Shown: positions 47,901-61,340, numbered from the stretch's first letter. The stretch: 64,000 nt of DNA from Ascidia mentula (GCA_947561715.1 OX387197.1:27740266-27804265), one strand, 5' to 3'. Notes: generated by a model not told the origin, from the letters alone. Numbers and translations: made by a program.

Positions 47901-50508
47901 CCGGTTTTCCTTTGAAACACCCAAGATATCAAACCGGTTTCACTTTAAAACACCGCAGATATCAAACCGGTTTTCCTTTAAAACACCCCAGATATGAAAC
48001 TCGATTCCCTTTAAAATACCCCAGATATCAAACCGGTTTTCCTTTAAAACACCCCAGATATCAAACCGGTTTCACTTTAAAACACCGCAGATATCAAACC
48101 GGTTTTCCTTGAAGACACCCCAGATATCAAACCGGTTTTCCTCTAAAAAACCCCAGATATCAAACCGGTTTTCCTCTAAAAAACCCCAGATATCAAACCG
48201 GTTTTCCTCTAAAAAACCCCAGATATCAAACCGGTTTTCCTTTAAAACACCCCAGATATGAAACTCGATTCCCTTTAAAATACCGCAGATATCAAACCGG
48301 TTTTCCTTTAAAACACCCCACATATCAAACCGGTTTTCCTTTAAAAAACCCCAGATACCAAACCGGTTTTCCTTTAAAACACCCCAGATATGAAACTCGA
48401 TTCCCTTTAAAATACCGCAGATATCAAACCGGTTTTCCTTTGAAACACCCAAGATATCAAACCGGTTTTCCTTTAAAAAACCCCAGATATCAAACCGGTT
48501 TTCCTTTAAAACACCCCAGATATCAAACCGGTTTCACTTTAAAACACCGCAGATATCAAACCGGTTTTCCTTGAAGACACCCCAGATATCAAACCGGTTT
48601 TCCTCTAAAAAACCCCAGATATCAAACCGGTTTTCCTCTAAAAAACCCCAGATATCAAACCGGTTTTCCTCTAAAAAACCCCAGATATCAAACCGGTTTT
48701 CCTTTAAAAAACCCCAGATACCAAACCGGTTTTCCTTTAAAACACCCCAGATATGAAACTCGATTCCCTTTAAAATACCGCAGATATCAAACCGGTTTTC
48801 CTTTGAAACACCCAAGATATCAAACCGGTTTTCCTTTAAAAAACCCCAGATATCAAACCGGTTTTCCTTTAAAACACCCCAGATATCAAACCGGTTTCAC
48901 TTTAAAACACCGCAGATATCAAACCGGTTTTCCTTGAAGACACCCCAGATATCAAACCGGTTTTCCTCTAAAAAACCCCAGATATCAAACCGGTTTTCCT
49001 CTAAAAAACCCCAGATATCAAACCGGTTTTCCTCTAAAAAACCCCAGATATCAAACCGGTTTCACTTTAAAACACCGCAGATATCAAACCGGTTTTCCTT
49101 GAAGACACCCCAGATATCAAACCGGTTTTCCTCTAAAACACCCCAGATATCAAACCGGTTTTCCTTTAAGACACCGCAGATATCAAACCGATTTTCCTCT
49201 AAAACACCCCAGATATCAAACCGGTTTTCCTTTAAAACACCCCAGATATGAAACTCGATTCCCTTTAAAACACCGCAGATATCAAACCGGTTTTCCTTTA
49301 AAACACCCCACATACCAATAACATATTCGTAACAAACCTCCAGGCGCCAAAGCACCAGAGTGGAGGGAGAAGAATCTCGCCGATCTTCTCGAAGCTTTCG
49401 TGGCCGCTCTTTACGTGGACAAGGGTTTGAAATACGTGGAAGGGTTTATGAAAGTTTGCTTCTTCCCAAGACTAAAGGTACGGATTATGTTGAAATCTTC
49501 GCCTTTGTTGTTAACACACCAAGAGTAAATATGCTAGAAACGTGTATACCCTCCATGAGACACAGAACCATAATTTTGCCCCAACCTCGTGTACAACGTG
49601 ACACATAACTTGTAAATCCACCATCCAGGAATTCATCTTGAAGCAAGAATGGAACGACCCCAAGTCGTGTTTACAACAATGTTGCCTCACACTACGACAA
49701 GAAGGGAAAGAACCCCAACTCCCAACCTACGAAATATCTCACCAAACTGGTAACCTTGTTACGTCACAATCATGTGTAATGTTATGTAATAGAGGAGTTA
49801 CACCCTCATTTAACAAACCGGTGTTAGGAAGTTGGTACAAATTAATTATTTAATCAATATTTGTATCAAACTTGTTAAGAGAAATGTGTAGTGATGTTTA
49901 CCAGTAAGTGACCGGGATTCAAATCTCTGTGCTTAGGTCCCTCCCATGCAAGAAAATATGTTGTTTCTGTTTTTTTCGATAGAAAATTAATCGGTTCAGG
50001 CACGTGAGAGAGGTATGACGTCATAAGTTCAATATGTTTGTTCATTATTTCCTCACAAAACTTTGTGTCCCGCATTCTCCATAATAAGTAAACGAAATGT
50101 GCAATGACGTCATTTGTGTTGCAGCATTCAGAAAGCCGAACGAAACGCAGCCAGAACCGCTTTGCAAGAATGTAAGTAATAACGTCATACATGTTGATTG
50201 TTACGTTTAGTTGACATGTTGTTACGTCACAATTCGTTTGCAGACAACTTCCCGCAGTTAGAAGGGCAGAAACGTTACGTGGCCGAGAAACACGACCTCC
50301 CTTACAAACCACGGATGGATTTGAAGAAAATTGACGTCACACAAGGTAAAATGTAGTGACGTCATCGTCAATCGAATGATGACGTCAATGGATGATTTAT
50401 TGGATGAAAACATTTTGAGATGATTTGGATAAATTAAAAACAAATTTTATTGCAAACATAGACAAGGAAACGGAGGCGAAACAATCAGCATCTGTTACGT
50501 CAGAATGA
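44938..50508 (+). pseudogene. DROSHA: Second, 5'-truncated Drosha copy with nonsense codon
   Basis: Duplicates the main gene from within the intron before exon 2414-2527. Exons: 45077-45190, 49344-49477, 49629-49749, 49937-50012, 50125-50171, 50244-50345, 50462-50508. It lacks the first RNase III domain and the front of the second. The dsRNA-binding exon 49937-50012 has TGA at 50,005-50,007 where the main copy has GGA, plus Gly-Lys-Ser changed to Arg-Lys-Leu just upstream. Exon 50244-50345 has Gly for a conserved Trp. Splice sites remain good, so it could still be transcribed if a promoter were nearby. Confidence 0.92.
45255..49315. repeat. 33-bp minisatellite in the second Drosha copy (block 2)
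   Basis: About 123 units, nearly double the length of the block 1 array. The right part shows higher-order repeats: a variant containing GAAACTCGATTCCC followed by TACCGCAGATATC recurs at spacings of 14, 10, 16 and 11 units. This indicates unequal exchange after the duplication. The left part has more diverged units (AAACTCGTTTTC, AGGTATCAAACCTG). Confidence 0.95.
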
Positions 50509-50647
50509 TCATATGGGAAGTATTGTTACGTCATGAGCTTGTGTTTCATGTTCAGCTCAAGAAAATAAAGCAAAAAAATACATTTTAGACTGACAATCTC
50601 TTCGAGTAGACTCGTATAGAGCATAAAAAGAAAAGAACATCATCATC

Positions 50648-50653
50648 CACAAG
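50648..50653. other. Empty insertion site of the giant foldback element
   Basis: CATCATCCACAAGCTACTTA is uninterrupted here. In block 1 the same sequence is split after CACAAG by 13,972 bp plus a repeat of CACAAG. This defines the element's ends and target duplication without ambiguity. Confidence 0.92.
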
Positions 50654-50764
50654 CTACTTATTATGCAGGGCGTTGCACACACAGATAGTTGCTTTGGGCA
50701 TTTTTAAACGTTGATTATGTTGTTATGAGTCTTGGGTTGTCAAGGAAACCAGGTGTTGCTTGGA

Positions 50765-51953
50765 TTAAAACAAGTGTCGGTATTTTCCCCACAAATGATC
50801 AATTCCATACTTTTTGCATTTTTCGTCGATGGTTTTTGCTTGTTCCTCACTCATGTGATTTCTCCAATCTCCAATAATTCCCTTCCTTATAACCGGGCAT
50901 TTCCCATCCACTATCCTGCGGCTCTGGATTAAATTAAATTAGTTTGGAGTCTACTCATGACCAATAGAATAATTATGAAATATTGGATCTGAATTTTCAC
51001 CCTTGTACGAGGGTTTTTCCCAACAGTGAGACAGCTGTTACAACAGTAGGAATTTCGCTTTCAAATACAGTGATTGGACAAACCGAGGCAAATGTAATGA
51101 AAACTTTCAGGTAACTTACAAACTTTGTCATGTTCCCCGCCATGTAATTGAAGCTACAATGTTGCAGAATTGTCTCAAGGTCGTTAGGGTCGCTCACGTG
51201 ATGCTCGTATCCAAGGAAACGCGCTAAGTCCATAACAACCGACTTTGTGTCGCTCTGAAACATCGCGAAATCCCATTAATTTTTGATAATAAGGCAGAAG
51301 TTTTGAGTCACAAGAAAATTAATCTGTTAGTCGGATTGAAAATGTTGTCCTACCCTCACAGATCAACTCACCACCAAATCTTCATAGAGAACGTTGAAGC
51401 AATTCGATTCCGCGAAACTCTCCATCCAACATTTGACATGCTCGAAATAATCCCCGAAATCAGTCTGACCGCGATCGAAAAGTTGAAAATAATCGTCGAA
51501 ATCTCCTTTGAAGTGATAGAGATTCGAGTACTCCACCGTGTGGTGATAAAATGACACGCACACATCCTTAGGGTGGCGCAACACGCAAATTGTCTTCGCT
51601 TTTTCCGATATCGTCATCTGGTTTCGCGGCAAGTGAGTGTGGTAAAGCCTAGGAGTGACGTCATTCACTCTATTACGTAATAATAGGTTAGCACCATCAG
51701 CCTCAAGGAAAGGAACAAAATCGGACAAAGTTTCTCCCTCATGCAGAGGCGCCCCCTTGTGGATGATCAACCACGTGATGTTCATCATCCACGTGGTGCC
51801 GCTCTTGGGAAACGTACAAATGATGACGTCATGCTGATCAAATTTGAAGTTGGCGGCCTCGTCATAACTTTCCTGAGAGCAAGCCGTTGGGAGGGCAATA
51901 TACCCCCCAGACCTTGTCTTGGCGTAACTGAGGGCAATTATTTTATTGTTCAT
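50765..51953 (-). CDS. Cytosolic sulfotransferase (SULT family)
   Basis: Transfers sulfate from PAPS to small hydroxyl or amine substrates. Exons 51372-51953, 51120-51254 and 50765-50923 join in phase 0 to give 291 residues, the usual family length. PAPS-binding TFPKSGTTW spans residues 48-56, catalytic histidine region YHTHLPRNQM 104-113, 3'-phosphate-binding VLRHPKDVCVSFYHH 124-138, and RKGIIGDWRNH about 252-262. Met at 51,953 is chosen because the length then fits the family; an upstream non-coding exon is possible. There is no signal peptide. It is convergent with the Drosha copy. The substrate cannot be told from sequence. Confidence 0.93.
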
Positions 51954-53538
51954 TGCAGCTACGATGAAAACGTCGTTTACAAATCAATTAATCTTCTTTA
52001 GCAACTAAGTTTCTGAAAGAAATTTGTCATAAGTACAGCTTCCAGTTACAAATCTTCGTCGGTATTGATATTGATTTAACCGGGCGCGACATGTGACGTT
52101 TTCATTTATCCATTCAACCCAGTAAAGATTTGTCGGTGAATATTTCGTCGATCGCGTGGTGCTCGTTACATGTGGTTGTGTGAATGAGTGTCCCATGACA
52201 ACTTCGTAGACTCTATGTTCGACAAATACCTCAAATATGCCATGATATGGGGTTGGTTTGAATACAGTTAAACAACATGTCGCTTTTGACATACTGGTTT
52301 TACGGTAATCATCTACAGCAAGCATTTTAGCACTTGTGAGCAAATCGATGTTATTAGCTGTAGTACCTTAAACTGCGGGTTACATTTTGCAATTGAATCT
52401 GGAGCAATGAGGAATTTAAACAGCAGGTTTACAGATCATTAGTAAACACTTTGCTTCAAGCTGAGTACAACTTCCAGTTTATTTGGTTCTAAGAAATTGT
52501 TGCAATCTTTCTTAAATATTTAGTTTCATGACCACCTACACTGCACCTGGCCATGAATTTTAATACAACAAGAACCAAACTACTTGCAGTGCCCTCTGTA
52601 AACGCAACAGACCATGGAGAATACAACAAACATTTCCAGCCAAGTCATCACTTTTCACGGTTGGCAAACAATGCATTTCGTGAGTAGTTGCCAAACAAAG
52701 GTAAAGTAATATTTAAACTGTACCAGTGGTGAAAACATAAAATACTCAAAGTTTAACTTAAAAAATAAGAATGGTAAGATGAAGACGCCAGCAACCATAC
52801 AAGCGTTGTTTTGTGTTTCTTGGTTCAGTGAGTTTGCGTTCCTCTGTGGACATGATTGGCTACACAATTTATGGGTACTTTCCAGTTTGACAATGATTTT
52901 TACTTAACACCTTAGACTACTTTTGACAAGTAAACTATGCCTGTGCACAAATTTTGTTTATGCCGCGGATTTGTTCCAAATAATCAACAAAGCGGAACGA
53001 CTTGTGATTGATCACATGTAGGGGTTTCACCTACTTACAGGTCAGAATCCTGCAAATTACTTGCTTAATTTATTGCTGCAATTGACCTCCTGTACTTTGT
53101 CAAGCGAGTAATTGCTGATTGCAAGTATAGCAATGTTAGTCTGTGTGGATAGCAAGTCCATATCTGCTATTGGGGCGGCAGCGATAAAACGTGTTGTACG
53201 CTCTTTTACCGGATATGCGGGTCAACGAGTGAATCTGCACCGATTCCGCCTTTCCTCACGGATCACCGTCTGCCGCACTGCAGTGCTCACATGGGAAATG
53301 GTTGCAAGTTGCAACTGGATGCCTCAGACTTTAAGTGGCAACACGGCCGTGCACACGTTAAGTTGCAGTGTTATAATGCAAATTGTAAATTTGTAATATT
53401 TTTCAAAATGTAGCTCAGGGCAGGATTAGTTCTGATATTTATGTTCTAAGATGGGGTCGCTTATACTTGAAAATTTTTGCAATCTTCAACATGTTTTTAG
53501 ATTCGTATTTTAAAACATTTTATGCAGATGTTGTTGCT
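51954..53538. other. Intergenic between divergent sulfotransferase and beta-mannosidase
   Basis: A 112-codon minus-strand frame at 52,005-52,343 is unrecognised and lacks supporting signals. Promoters of both flanking genes should lie here, but no specific element can be assigned. Confidence 0.4.
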
Positions 53539-56500
53539 ATGTGGTGGGTAGTACTTGCTCTATTTCAATTCACACTGGTTGATGCACACACAAGGCATCA
53601 AGACCTTGGTGGTGAATCATGGAAAGCTTCTGGAGAGAAACCTCCCTCGAATGTTGTAATCCAACTGACTCACACACAAGTACCTGGTTGTGTTCACACT
53701 GATTGGATGCATGGGAAGGGGCCAACTGATGTCAGTATTTACTTTGTTGGTTTTATTCTAAAATTAAGCTTTGAATGATTTATGTAAATTACAAACACAC
53801 TAAAATCCTGCAGTGTGTTTTTATGATGTTTAGAATCCATACTATGGGTTTAACGACGTTAAACTACGCTGGATTGCGGAAACAAATTGGAAATATTCAA
53901 GAACTTTCAGTGTTGCTTCCGATCATCTTGCTGAACATGAACAGTGGTTGGTGTTCGAAGGAGTCGATACAATTGCAATGATTTCACTCAACGGAAAAGT
54001 CATCGGTCACACTTATGACATGTTTGTTGTCTATGTAGGTGTTATTTTAATAAACAATTTGCATTAAATTTTTCACAGTAACAAAGCATGCAGGTCAATC
54101 ATTTAAAGTGGGAGAAAACATTTAACCTACTTTTGTGTAAACTTTGCTTATAAACATTAGTTGTTTCTGCAAGTGTTTTTTTTTCAACGTAATTTTAGTT
54201 CCATAATTATTATTCAGAGATTCAATGTCACTGGTTTGCTTCAAGCTAATTTCAATATGCTTACTGTGTCGTTTACCTCTGCAATCGACTATGCAAACAA
54301 CCAGTCATCAAAACAACCATACACGATCCCCCCAAACTGTCCACCAGATGTACAACATGGCATCTGTCATGTCAACTTGATCCGGTAAACTAACTTATGT
54401 GGAATTTAACAGTATTTTGTCTCTATTTGAAATGTATTTATGATAGTTTTGTAAATATAGGCAATAATGTATTGTTCATATTTATGTGATGAATAAACTG
54501 TGGATTGATTTCATAGAGAAGCTTTGAAGTTCGCTCATCTCAGATAATGAGTTTACAATTTTTTTCCAATTTTGAAAGCTAATGAATTTTTGATTAAAGC
54601 AATGCTAATTAGAATCATGCAGTTATGAAAGTAAACATTGATTTTATTTTAGAAAAGAACAATGTTCGTTCAGTTGGGATTGGGGTCCAGCATTTGCTAC
54701 TCAGGGAATCTGGAAGCCGGTTTATCTGCTTGCTTTCTCAAAATCTGTCCTCACTCATGCCACGGCTACATATGATTGGGGTACGGTTGCTGTTCAAACA
54801 CGATAAAGCAAATTTTCAGAATGCCGATTTGTTTGGTTGCAGTTGTCAATGGTTTCAGTAGGTTTAATTTTTTGGAGGTATTGGATTGAATGTAGCCAGA
54901 TGTATGTTTTGCATTTCTATGTAGCATTACAAGATGTTATTTGGATTAGTTCTAATATAGTTTGCAGACTTTAATGTTTAAATCATTGATTGACCAAATT
55001 TTAAATGTAACCCACGACTGTGCTTTCTGTTTCTTTCACCTGAACATTTTGCCAACAATATTCACACTTATTCAGATAAACACCAGCTGATGTTTCAATT
55101 AAAGATTCAAGTTTCCAAACTTGTCTCAATTTCACCCCATGGAAATGTTACCATCAATATTCCTGACCTTGGAGTCACCAAAAATTTCACCAACGTCACT
55201 TTATCGCCGTCATCAAATTATTTTTCAGTTTTAAATCTTAATGTTGATATGTCGAAGGTAAATGTTTGCAGCTGAAAGTTTATTTTAAACCTACTGTAAA
55301 TTAATTTCTGCCTTACTTTTATTGCAATAATAAAGGTGTTTGAGTGGCTCAACATTTAAATTTTGTCTGTTGTTTGTAAAGTTATGGTGGAAGTTGCAGA
55401 ATGCAGCATTAAAAGCCAGTTTTGTTAAACATATTGATTTAAGTACTTGGCCCACTTGACTGTAGTAAAGTTTGAACTGTTGACTGCCTACTGACTTTCA
55501 ACACCAAGGTTCAATATTTGATTTTGAGCATTTTACTTGTAATTGGGAAACATGTTTCCTTTTGTGACTATCTTTAACAAAAACGCAAAAATATCATGTT
55601 AAATACGACAATACTTAAATTGTTGTATTATTTATTGTTCTTTATTGACCTTCTCAAAAATAAAAACTTTTTTCCATCCCATATTAAGGTCGGATTCAAG
55701 CTTTGGTGGCCGAATGGTTACGGTAATCCAAACCTTTATGACATCACAGTAAATTTTACATCACATGGTGAAACGAGCAACAAAACATTTAAGTGAGACA
55801 TTTTCTTTTTTTTTGATTTCCTAATTATTTGTTTCAACCAAACTATGTTGTAAGTTTTTGCTTGGCTGATTTCATTAATTGGTATGTTACCTATATTTGG
55901 TTGTAAAATTTTGTCCATGTTATATTTCCTATATTATATTTTCACTGGAAATAAGCTGACAATTATGTTTTGAAACAATTCGTCCACATGTTAGTATAAA
56001 TCCCACTCCCATTTTATTCAGATTTGGTTTCCGTCGGGTTGAGTTAATTCAGGAAGAAGTTGAGGGTTCGACCGGTTTAAGTTTTTACTTCAAAATTAAT
56101 GAGAAGCCAGTATTTGTTAAAGGGGCGAACTGGATTCCTGCTGATGCGTTTAAGGACAGGATCACAGAGGAGAGGTGAGGTGTCAGTATATTTGGGTCAA
56201 TATCTTTTTAATCTATGTTCTGAAAGGTCAATTTTCCTCCCATATATATAAATATTTTGTTATTTTAGGTTTGAAAACCTCTTGACGTCTGCACACGATG
56301 CTCACATGAACATGCTCCGAGTGTGGGGCGGGGGAGTTTATGAAGACGATAGATTCTATGAACTTGCCGATGAGAAAGGGATCATGATATGGCAGGATTG
56401 TATGTTCGCGTGTGCTTTGTATCCAACATCTCACGACTTCCTTGCCAATGTAACACAGGTGACAAGTGTTTAATTTTATTCATGGCATTTGTATTTGCTG

Positions 56501-59500
56501 ACTAATTAAAATTTAAATCAAATAGTAAATACCAATCAATTTCATAATTGGCAAATTCTGGTCTCAATTTTTGGGTAACAAATGTTGAATATTGTGAGGA
56601 TCAAGAGTTGTTATAATGGTTGTTATCTTGTAGGAGGTCAGCGACCAAGTTTGGAGACTGAAACACCACTCATCCATTGTAACTTGGGCCGGTAATAATG
56701 AAAATGAGGCAGCTTTGTCTACGGACTGGTACAACACCACAGATCATTTCGACCGGTACAAACGTGACTATGTGACTTTGTATGTGGGTAGGTTAAAAAA
56801 GTTTGTGTGAAATTACTTGGAAACAAACAAAGCAAATAAAAAGTAGTTCTTACTGTTTGGTTTAGATACGATCAGATCGGTTGTGACCGACCTCGATAAT
56901 TCCCGACCATTTCTAACATCGAGTCCAACAAATGGCCGGGAAACACAACAAGAGGGTTGGGTTGCCAAGGATCCTTACAGTGTTTATTATGGAGATGTTC
57001 ATTATTACAACTACAATGACGATTGTCTGGACTGGACAAAGTATCCAAAGACCAGGTTATTATGGGTTCAATGATCATTTCCAATTATTCTGAAGACATA
57101 AACTGAATTTCTTTCCAGATTTGCATCAGAATATGGATTCCAGTCGTGGCCTTCATTTGAGAGTCTGCACTCAGTGACTGAGCCACGGGACTGGATGATG
57201 GATTCTGATTGGGCGAATCACAGGCAACACCATGGCAACGGCAACATGCAAATGACCAATCAGATTAAAATGCACTTTAGTTTACCAAATGTTGGGAATT
57301 CAACTCAAATATTCAAAGACACAATATATTTAACTCAGGTAAACAACTCATTGCTGGGTGTCTTGCAGTTTATCAGATACTTTTACTTAATATTTCCCTG
57401 ATTATTCTGATCAATATTTGAGTTATTAAATTTCAGGTGATGCAGGCTTTGTGTTACAAAAGTGAGACAGAGTTTTATCGGCGAAGTCGAAGTGAAATCG
57501 TGAATAATGCTGGACACACGATGGGGGCGTTATACTGGCAATTAAACGACATATGGCAAGCTCCAACCTGGTCGTCTACTGGTCATTATATAATTTTTCT
57601 TCTTTATTTAGAATTTACAAAGGTTTCAAGATTGTTTAACTGATAATGTTACAGTTTGTTCCGGTTTAAAATAATGTATTTTTTTCAATTGTTGCTTCTG
57701 AAACACAAGCAAAGTGGATGGCAGCTATTATTTCTAAAATAAAATGTGGCTGTTTGGTAGAACTTGTTTTGGAAAGAAGTCAAATTTTTTTGTGCGGGAA
57801 AATCAAAAATTGATTTCTGAAAACTTATGGTGTCATCAACCAGTTTTAACTGTTTTTTTGTATTTGCAGAATATCTCGGCAAATGGAAAGCTCTTCACTA
57901 CTTTGCCGTGAAATTTTTTGCTCCAGTTTCATTGATCGCTTATGACGATGACACACAACTAACTGTTTACTCAGCATCAGATGTTGATGCTGGAATCAAC
58001 GATACATTGCTTGTCACAGTGCGGTCATGGCAACAATTCCAACCTCTCGTCATGCTTAAGAAAGTTGTTTATATCCCTCCCCATCAGTCGTCATGGTTAC
58101 TTCAGGAGAGTGTGGGGTCCATTCTTCACTATGGCAACTGTCCGTACAAGGTACGTCGAGCTCAACATGATGTTTGGCTCAATTTATGATTTTGTAGGAT
58201 TTGAAACAAGTAGTTTATTTAAAGTTCACTATGATTATAAGAATCTACTATTGCTCAAACTTACTTTGTTATCCACCACCGCAGTCTGGAGTATCCACCA
58301 TTCACACATTCCTTGTTAATTTTAAACCAAAATTACCAGTTTATGATGATTTGAAAAGAAATGGGCAAAAGAACATGGTGTTTTCTAACTAACAGTTTTA
58401 TATTCAGGAGTTGTGCTATCTCACTATAAGTTTGCTGAACAGAACAGACATCAAACCAACTAATTTCTTCCCTGTTCCATTCAAAAACATCGCTGGACTT
58501 TCTAAACCAGACATTGTGGTAAGTTCCCAGCTTCGTATTTGTGTAAATTACTACGTAAGTGTGGTTTCCACTATGAACAAAATGTTAAAAATATTCATTG
58601 ACCTTTCACAAATACTTTTGGGACTTTTTAATCCCTGTATTTCTTCAGGTAGCGAAGGTTGAGAGTCTCGGTGAGAATAATTTTCAAATTGAGATAAAAT
58701 CGACTCAACCTGCTCTCTTTGTGTGGATCGAAGCTGTTGGAATAGAAGGTAAAAACATCATGATTTATTTGTTAAAATAATCTAAATAATATGTAAACAT
58801 TTTCTTTTGTGTGACTTAAAAATAATGTTGTCACTTAATATTATTTATGCCCATCAAATATAAAGTAGCAAAAAAACATTACATGACTTGCAGGAAGATT
58901 TTCTGACAATGGGTTTGTGATGAGCGAGGAAACCTTGGAAATTATTTTCTATTCCTGGGAGAAAGATTTAAATGTTGAAACTTTGAATAGAAGTTTGTCA
59001 ATGAAATCTCTTGCTGGGATTTATCAAGGTGGGGAAAATCTTTATCGTATCCAAGTTGATTTGAAAACACAGAGATTAAACAAACCTTTAATTGATATTA
59101 AATCTCAAACTTAACCCTCCCCATTAAATAGAACAAATATTGTTCACAATGATTTATTTTAATATTTCTTTGACACAAAACACGTGTATAATATTCTTAC
59201 TGTGTTCTTATTATTTTGCTTTTTTATCAGACCTCAGTGACATCGACTCTTCCGGTGGTGTATCCGCTGACGTCATCGAATACACGTGGTTGGATGACGT
59301 CACTGCCAAGTTGGCTTTCGGCGTTATTGGATTGTTATTTATCGTCATGGCAGCAGTGCAGACCACGTGCCTCGTTTTAAGGTTTTGATTAGTTAATTTT
59401 TTTATAATCACTTCATAGCAAACATTTTGACACAATTTTCGTCATTAAATGTCAGAGCTGGAAACTGATCTTGAAATTTGCCGCTTTATCTCCTGGCCCA

Positions 59501-59849
59501 CCTTTGCTCTGTCCCACAGAATCACTGATTTATATCAAAATGCGACTACATTATTTATTGAATTAAAAACAAGTTGCTGACGTGATTATCTTGGAATCGA
59601 ACCCGCAACCTCTCGTATTTGTCCAGGTTAAATAAACCGAGTAAAAGAAGCAACATGAAGTCAAGATGCGTAAACAACAACTTGCTTTCCGCCGATGACA
59701 TCACCAGACAGAACTCCTTTACGTCATCGCGATCCGAAACTGATGACGTCACTTGTGGCGTTGATGATTCAATTGCTTTTCTGGTAAAGTCCAAGAAAGG
59801 ATACGGCCACGGCGCCAAAAAGACCGAAATTCGGTTTTACGTCATCTGA
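53539..59849 (+). CDS. MANBA: Beta-mannosidase with C-terminal transmembrane extension
   Basis: Lysosomal GH2 enzyme releasing terminal beta-mannose from N-glycan fragments. Eighteen exons: 53539-53730, 53834-54034, 54218-54384, 54653-54780, 55076-55257, 55689-55792, 56022-56174, 56269-56458, 56634-56787, 56866-57055, 57119-57338, 57437-57581, 57870-58150, 58408-58518, 58649-58748, 58894-59028, 59231-59381, 59627-59849; all phases match, total 1,008 residues (human 879). Signal peptide [33 protein letters not shown], acid/base Glu about 462 in NNENEA, nucleophile Glu about 558 in [22 protein letters not shown]. Human MANBA ends where exon 16 ends. Here two further exons add [20 protein letters not shown] (residues 912-931, membrane segment) and a 74-residue tail. 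Retaining intron 59,029-59,230 would end the protein earlier. AATAAA at 59,982. Confidence 0.93.
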
Positions 59850-60454
59850 TGACGTAGTTTGGTACAAAACATGTAATTTTCACTCAGGTTCGATCGCTTC
59901 ACTACTTTTTGTTTTTGGTGAACACAGGACCCCCCTCCCCTTGAGTCATACGTAATCCGTTACTTAATGATTGTTTGTGCAAATAAAAGTTGATGTGCTG
60001 ATGAATTTACATAATCATTGCTTTGCAAATATATTCCTGTTTATGAACAGAATCAATTGTGACGTAAACATTGTTGATAATATTCGATTGTTTCTTTTCA
60101 TTTCTAATTTTCTGAAGTTTCCATGCCGAAAACCAACAGTGTTTATTTCATGTTTACTTCTACGTGGGTATTATCTGCTTTTGAACGTTTTTCACTTGCA
60201 ACATTCTTATACTGCTGTTGAGAATCGCTTTTTTGCCACTTGACTCATTTGCTGACTTTCTGGTTATTTTTGTCGCCGCCAAATGTATTATGCTTACAAT
60301 TCCTCTGGTTTTATTATTGCAATAAATGAAATTTAATCTTTTGGTATGGTGTTTGAGTTGAAAACATTAAAACATTTATACTCATGCAGATTTGTGGTAA
60401 ATATCGCCCCACGATGTATCACGTTATTGCGTATAGGTTGGGTAGTCTATGAGG

Positions 60455-60770
60455 TGTTTGGATGTATGGTGGTTATTTAGGATTTAAACATGAAACTTCT
60501 CTGAGGCTTCAGTGTCCGTGGAATAAGAGGGCTGGAGTTTTTTGCAGTTTCAAGTTTTTCTCAGAAGTGGTCAGAGTTAGGTCAGGAAACATGCGTGAGG
60601 TGCTACACGTCTTTCAACTTGTCGTGGTCGGTCCCAGATCACGGTGGTCGGTCCCAGATATCTGCTTTGGTCTCAGACCGAACTTCGCTCCAAGAACAGA
60701 CCATCGGTGTCGGGACCTATACTGCCAACATGGTGTCAGAAAGCTTGATGTCGGGTCGTCGCCCATGTGA
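60455..60770. repeat. Dispersed repeat family member
   Basis: The first half matches 61,826-61,935 in the mitoferrin intron (GTTTGGATGTATGGTGGTTA, GTGGAATA). The second half, with GGTCGGTCCCAGAT repeated twice and GACCGAACTTCGCTCCAAGA, matches 23,590-23,745 in reverse orientation. Confidence 0.8.
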
Positions 60771-61340
60771 CCCTTCATTCTGCTCAACAATTTTGCCAAA
60801 AGATTAGTTTATTTTATGTGAAAACTTTACCTTCACTTTTTTGTAAAGTGGGGTTCAATAAAAAAAAAGTTTAAAGAATTTTCAACCTGTCATTCAAAAA
60901 TGAAGATGGCTCATGTACCGATTTGAGAAAGAGATTGTATATATCAAGACTGTTTGTGCAATTAACGACTTTACAGTTATTCCATTATTATTTGATGCCA
61001 ACAGTTATTTAATGAGGAGATTAGTGCCTCGAAACCTTTAAGCGGAAAATCTACCTTGAAAACATTTGCTGAATCATTGTGACTTTCCATGCGTGACGTA
61101 GTGGTCGCCCATGCTCCCGTGTCGCCATTTACACGAAACATGAAGTTTGCATTCTAGAAATTTGGAGTTGTGACGTACACGAAATTATGTTGTCGTTTAA
61201 CTAAGTATGCATTCATGGGTCATAGAAATGCAGTTTGTATATTATAAAAAATGACAGAAAAACATGTTTTGTGGAATGCCAAATTGCATGCAGTTGTTGC
61301 CGTATTTAAGAAAAGTAAGAATTGTTACCTACTACACCTG

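Noticed and set aside
45243..49355. Repeated-peptide frames on both strands in the second array
   Set aside because: Same 33-bp array; frames open on both strands at once and no splice or start context.
50941..51119. Sulfotransferase truncated after exon 51,120
   Set aside because: The missing C-terminal motif RKGIIGDW was found in phase at 50,765-50,923, so the gene is complete.
59029..59114. Alternative MANBA C-terminus by reading through the exon 16 donor
   Set aside because: Gives an open 28-codon tail, but splicing to 59,231 and 59,627 is in phase and yields a coherent membrane segment; kept only as a possible minor form.
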